A stretch of DNA of 64,000 nucleotides from Paludibacter sp. (lineage in GTDB: Bacteria > Bacteroidota > Bacteroidia > Bacteroidales > Paludibacteraceae). The position numbers and the translations under genes are program-made. The stretch spans positions 1 to 64,000 of the forward strand of contig JAQTUE010000022.1 of NCBI GenBank assembly GCA_028710415.1, written 5' to 3'. A model generated the notes under the pieces. It was not told where the DNA came from, did no database searches, and saw nothing but the letters and a program-made list of their open reading frames with translations. Positions 62,251 through 64,000 of the stretch are shown here, in pieces; within the stretch, counting starts at the first letter, position 1; every line of letters begins with the position of its first letter.

Positions 62251-63861
62251 TTATTTAGTTATTTCTTCTATCGGGTTACCAATACTGGCATTGGGTATCG
62301 GGATATTCAGTATCCTTGCAATGGTAGCAGCTATATCCGTTGTCTGGTATGATGTTGTTATGGTTTGTGGCTTTATCTTACCACCATAAAAGTACACTGG
62401 AGTATACGAAACTATTGCATTCGATTCGCCTACCGGATTATTCTTATTGTCCACTTCCAGCCAACCCGGCATTAGGGTAATGATCACATCGCCTACACAA
62501 TTTTTGTTGGTCGAATTACGGATTCTTTCCATTTCTGAGTTTACATTTCCGCCCATATTCAGCACCTGTGATGATGGAAGTGCTGATTGTATTCCTTCAA
62601 AGTCAGCCATAAAGTCGGCTACGGTCTGTTGTACTGTCCTGAAATTTAGTTTTTTCTCTTCTATCTTTTCTTTATTCAGGAATATATTCTTACCATAATA
62701 GCCTGAGATCCATTTTTGTTGCCCGTATACAGCCATTAAATAGGAGCTAAGTAATGCCAGTGAACGGTCGGCATTGTAATAACCAGCCGGTATTTTATTT
62801 TCACCCAGTTCATTCGGCGAGTGTACACCGGTCTGATTGCCAAACATGAATATCAAAGTTTTATTAAGCCCCACTTTACTGTCGATTTTTTGAAGCAGGT
62901 TTTGAATGTCTTTATCAAGGCGCAGATACATATCTTCTTTTTCAGCGGATTGAAGGGCAGTGGTTTTTTCATACGGAGTGCGAACGCTGAACTGAAGCAT
63001 GAGCATATCCGGATAAATATCACTTCCCAATTGTTCTTCATTCAGTATTTTTAATCCCAGTTCAGCTACCAGGCTGTTTGCTGCCGGAGTATTCCGTAGA
63101 ATGGAGGCAGCTGAATTCTTATTTCTTTTTGAGCTTGGGTCATAAATAAAACCTGTCTTCTTTTCTTCTTTTGCAGGTCTTGAAAGATAAGTGTTGATAT
63201 TGAATAATGGTTCCCATAAACGGGCGGCTTGATTTTTAAAAGACCCGTTTACATTCATTTCATCAGCCCAATGGGAAAGTCCATCTTTGTAATAACCGGT
63301 TGTAATCCATTTCATGTTTACATCATCCATCCAGGCTACGCTATTGGCAGTGTGTCCACCCAACATGATTGCTTCTTCTGCTCCCTGGGCAACCGCATAG
63401 CTCTTTGATTTTCCGGGATATGCCAGCATCAGCTCGTCCACTATGGTACTCGAAAGCAATTTATGAGCCGATAAAGTCTGGCTGGTACCAATCCCTACCT
63501 GGCCATCATCCTGTAAAATAGATTGTATTTCTTCCTCACCACGGTTGTAGAATTGATTCCCCGTGATTCCATTATAATAGGGTATTGAACCTGTCATCAC
63601 TGAGGCAATATCGGAAGCATTACCCGCAGAAACTAAATTATAGGATACATTCATGCAGCTTCCACCCTGGCTGATGATCTTCTTAAAACCATTGGGGTCA
63701 AAGTAATTCCAGAGCAAGTCCATGTGTCTTTGTTGCAGTCCATCAATCATGATACCAATAACCAGCTTTGGTCGTTCAGTAGCAGCCGGCTGGGCACTAA
63801 GGCTCATACCCAGAATATAGAATGCAGTTGTTATAAAAATATATTTTAGGGAAAGTCTCAT
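62251..63861 (-). CDS. PafA-like alkaline-phosphatase-fold protein, probably inactive
   Basis: This 536-residue secreted protein (signal peptide 1-23) has the overall pattern of PafA-type alkaline phosphatases: VIGIMIDGLQQRHMDLLW, MTGSIPYYNGITGN, EAIMLGGHTANSVAWMDD, CVGDVIITLMPGW, TTDIAATIARILNI. Measured against PafA motifs from memory, only the first metal Asp (Asp40) and the Asn of GITGN (Asn102) remain. The nucleophile Thr becomes Asn81, the Lys/Arg phosphate ligands become Gly160 and Glu162, the D-x-x-x-H pair becomes Thr295/Lys299, the DH pair becomes Asn342/Gln343, and the last His becomes Tyr486. Fold kept, chemistry lost: a likely pseudo-phosphatase with a binding or regulatory role. 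It is first in a probable two-gene unit with the aminotransferase. Confidence 0.85.
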   Translation of the reverse strand: MRLSLKYIFITTAFYILGMSLSAQPAATERPKLVIGIMIDGLQQRHMDLLWNYFDPNGFKKIISQGGSCMNVSYNLVSAGNASDIASVMTGSIPYYNGITGNQFYNRGEEEIQSILQDDGQVGIGTSQTLSAHKLLSSTIVDELMLAYPGKSKSYAVAQGAEEAIMLGGHTANSVAWMDDVNMKWITTGYYKDGLSHWADEMNVNGSFKNQAARLWEPLFNINTYLSRPAKEEKKTGFIYDPSSKRNKNSAASILRNTPAANSLVAELGLKILNEEQLGSDIYPDMLMLQFSVRTPYEKTTALQSAEKEDMYLRLDKDIQNLLQKIDSKVGLNKTLIFMFGNQTGVHSPNELGENKIPAGYYNADRSLALLSSYLMAVYGQQKWISGYYGKNIFLNKEKIEEKKLNFRTVQQTVADFMADFEGIQSALPSSQVLNMGGNVNSEMERIRNSTNKNCVGDVIITLMPGWLEVDNKNNPVGESNAIVSYTPVYFYGGKIKPQTITTSYQTTDIAATIARILNIPIPNASIGNPIEEITK

Positions 63862-64000
63862 TTAAATAGTGAATAGTTTATAGAAAATAGTTTATAGAAA
63901 ATAAGTAGTATAAACTAAATATTGTCCTGTTTTATTTCTTGAAAAATACGACTAAAATAGCTTTTCTAAATAAAGGAAAAAGGGTTTTAATAAAGGGGAA

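Overview
The window looks like a chromosomal segment of a Bacteroidales-type Bacteroidota bacterium. It is AT-rich and carries three SusC/SusD pairs, a hybrid two-component regulator, many Bacteroidota-style lipoprotein signals (LxxxSC-like, no strong Shine-Dalgarno), type IX secretion (T9SS) C-terminal sorting domains and TAnnTTTG-type promoter cores. I cannot name a genus from the sequence. Almost the whole window is polysaccharide-utilisation DNA; only the last 4 kb (ung, a PatB/MalY-type aminotransferase, a PafA-like protein) is housekeeping-like.

Region 1 (1-10842, minus strand): a run of secreted glycan-active enzymes. These are GH92 alpha-mannosidase (3' part outside the window), a GtaA-like four-domain protein (DUF4964/5127/4965/1793), a GH78 rhamnosidase with an inserted lectin-like domain, and an unassigned TIM-barrel/GATase-like putative hydrolase.

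Region 2 (12750-25278): a minus-strand gene for a membrane-spanning one-component regulator (periplasmic LamG/Kelch sensor, one TM helix, cytoplasmic SARP-like DNA-binding module). It is divergent from a plus-strand locus: two-CarboxypepD-repeat lipoprotein, GH76 endo-alpha-1,6-mannanase, SusC, SusD, DUF3823 lipoprotein. GH76 plus the nearby GH92 point to alpha-mannan.

Region 3 (25803-59857): a GH2 enzyme; a GH30 enzyme (endo-beta-1,6-galactanase-like) and a partner protein, both with T9SS tails; two lipocalin-like lipoproteins; two tandem SusC/SusD pairs and a small lipoprotein. After these come a full hybrid two-component sensor (HTCS) on the minus strand and a tight plus-strand operon GH2-GH78-GH30-GH2. 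The enzyme set suggests a rhamnose-capped beta-galactan or arabinogalactan-like plant glycan. A 29-bp motif at identical distance from the predicted -7 element precedes both the GH2 at 25803 and the GH30 unit at 29943, which ties them into one regulon.

Region 4 (60185-63861, minus): ung, a PatB/MalY aminotransferase, and a PafA-fold protein whose metal and catalytic residues are nearly all replaced, so probably a pseudo-phosphatase.

The non-coding DNA is unusually rich in repeats: two 172-bp MITE-like inverted-repeat elements, a pair of composite low-complexity leader repeats, a nested 208-bp palindrome, and a homologous block shared in opposite orientation by the 12 kb and 28.8 kb gaps. I saw no rRNA, tRNA, CRISPR array or intact transposase gene.
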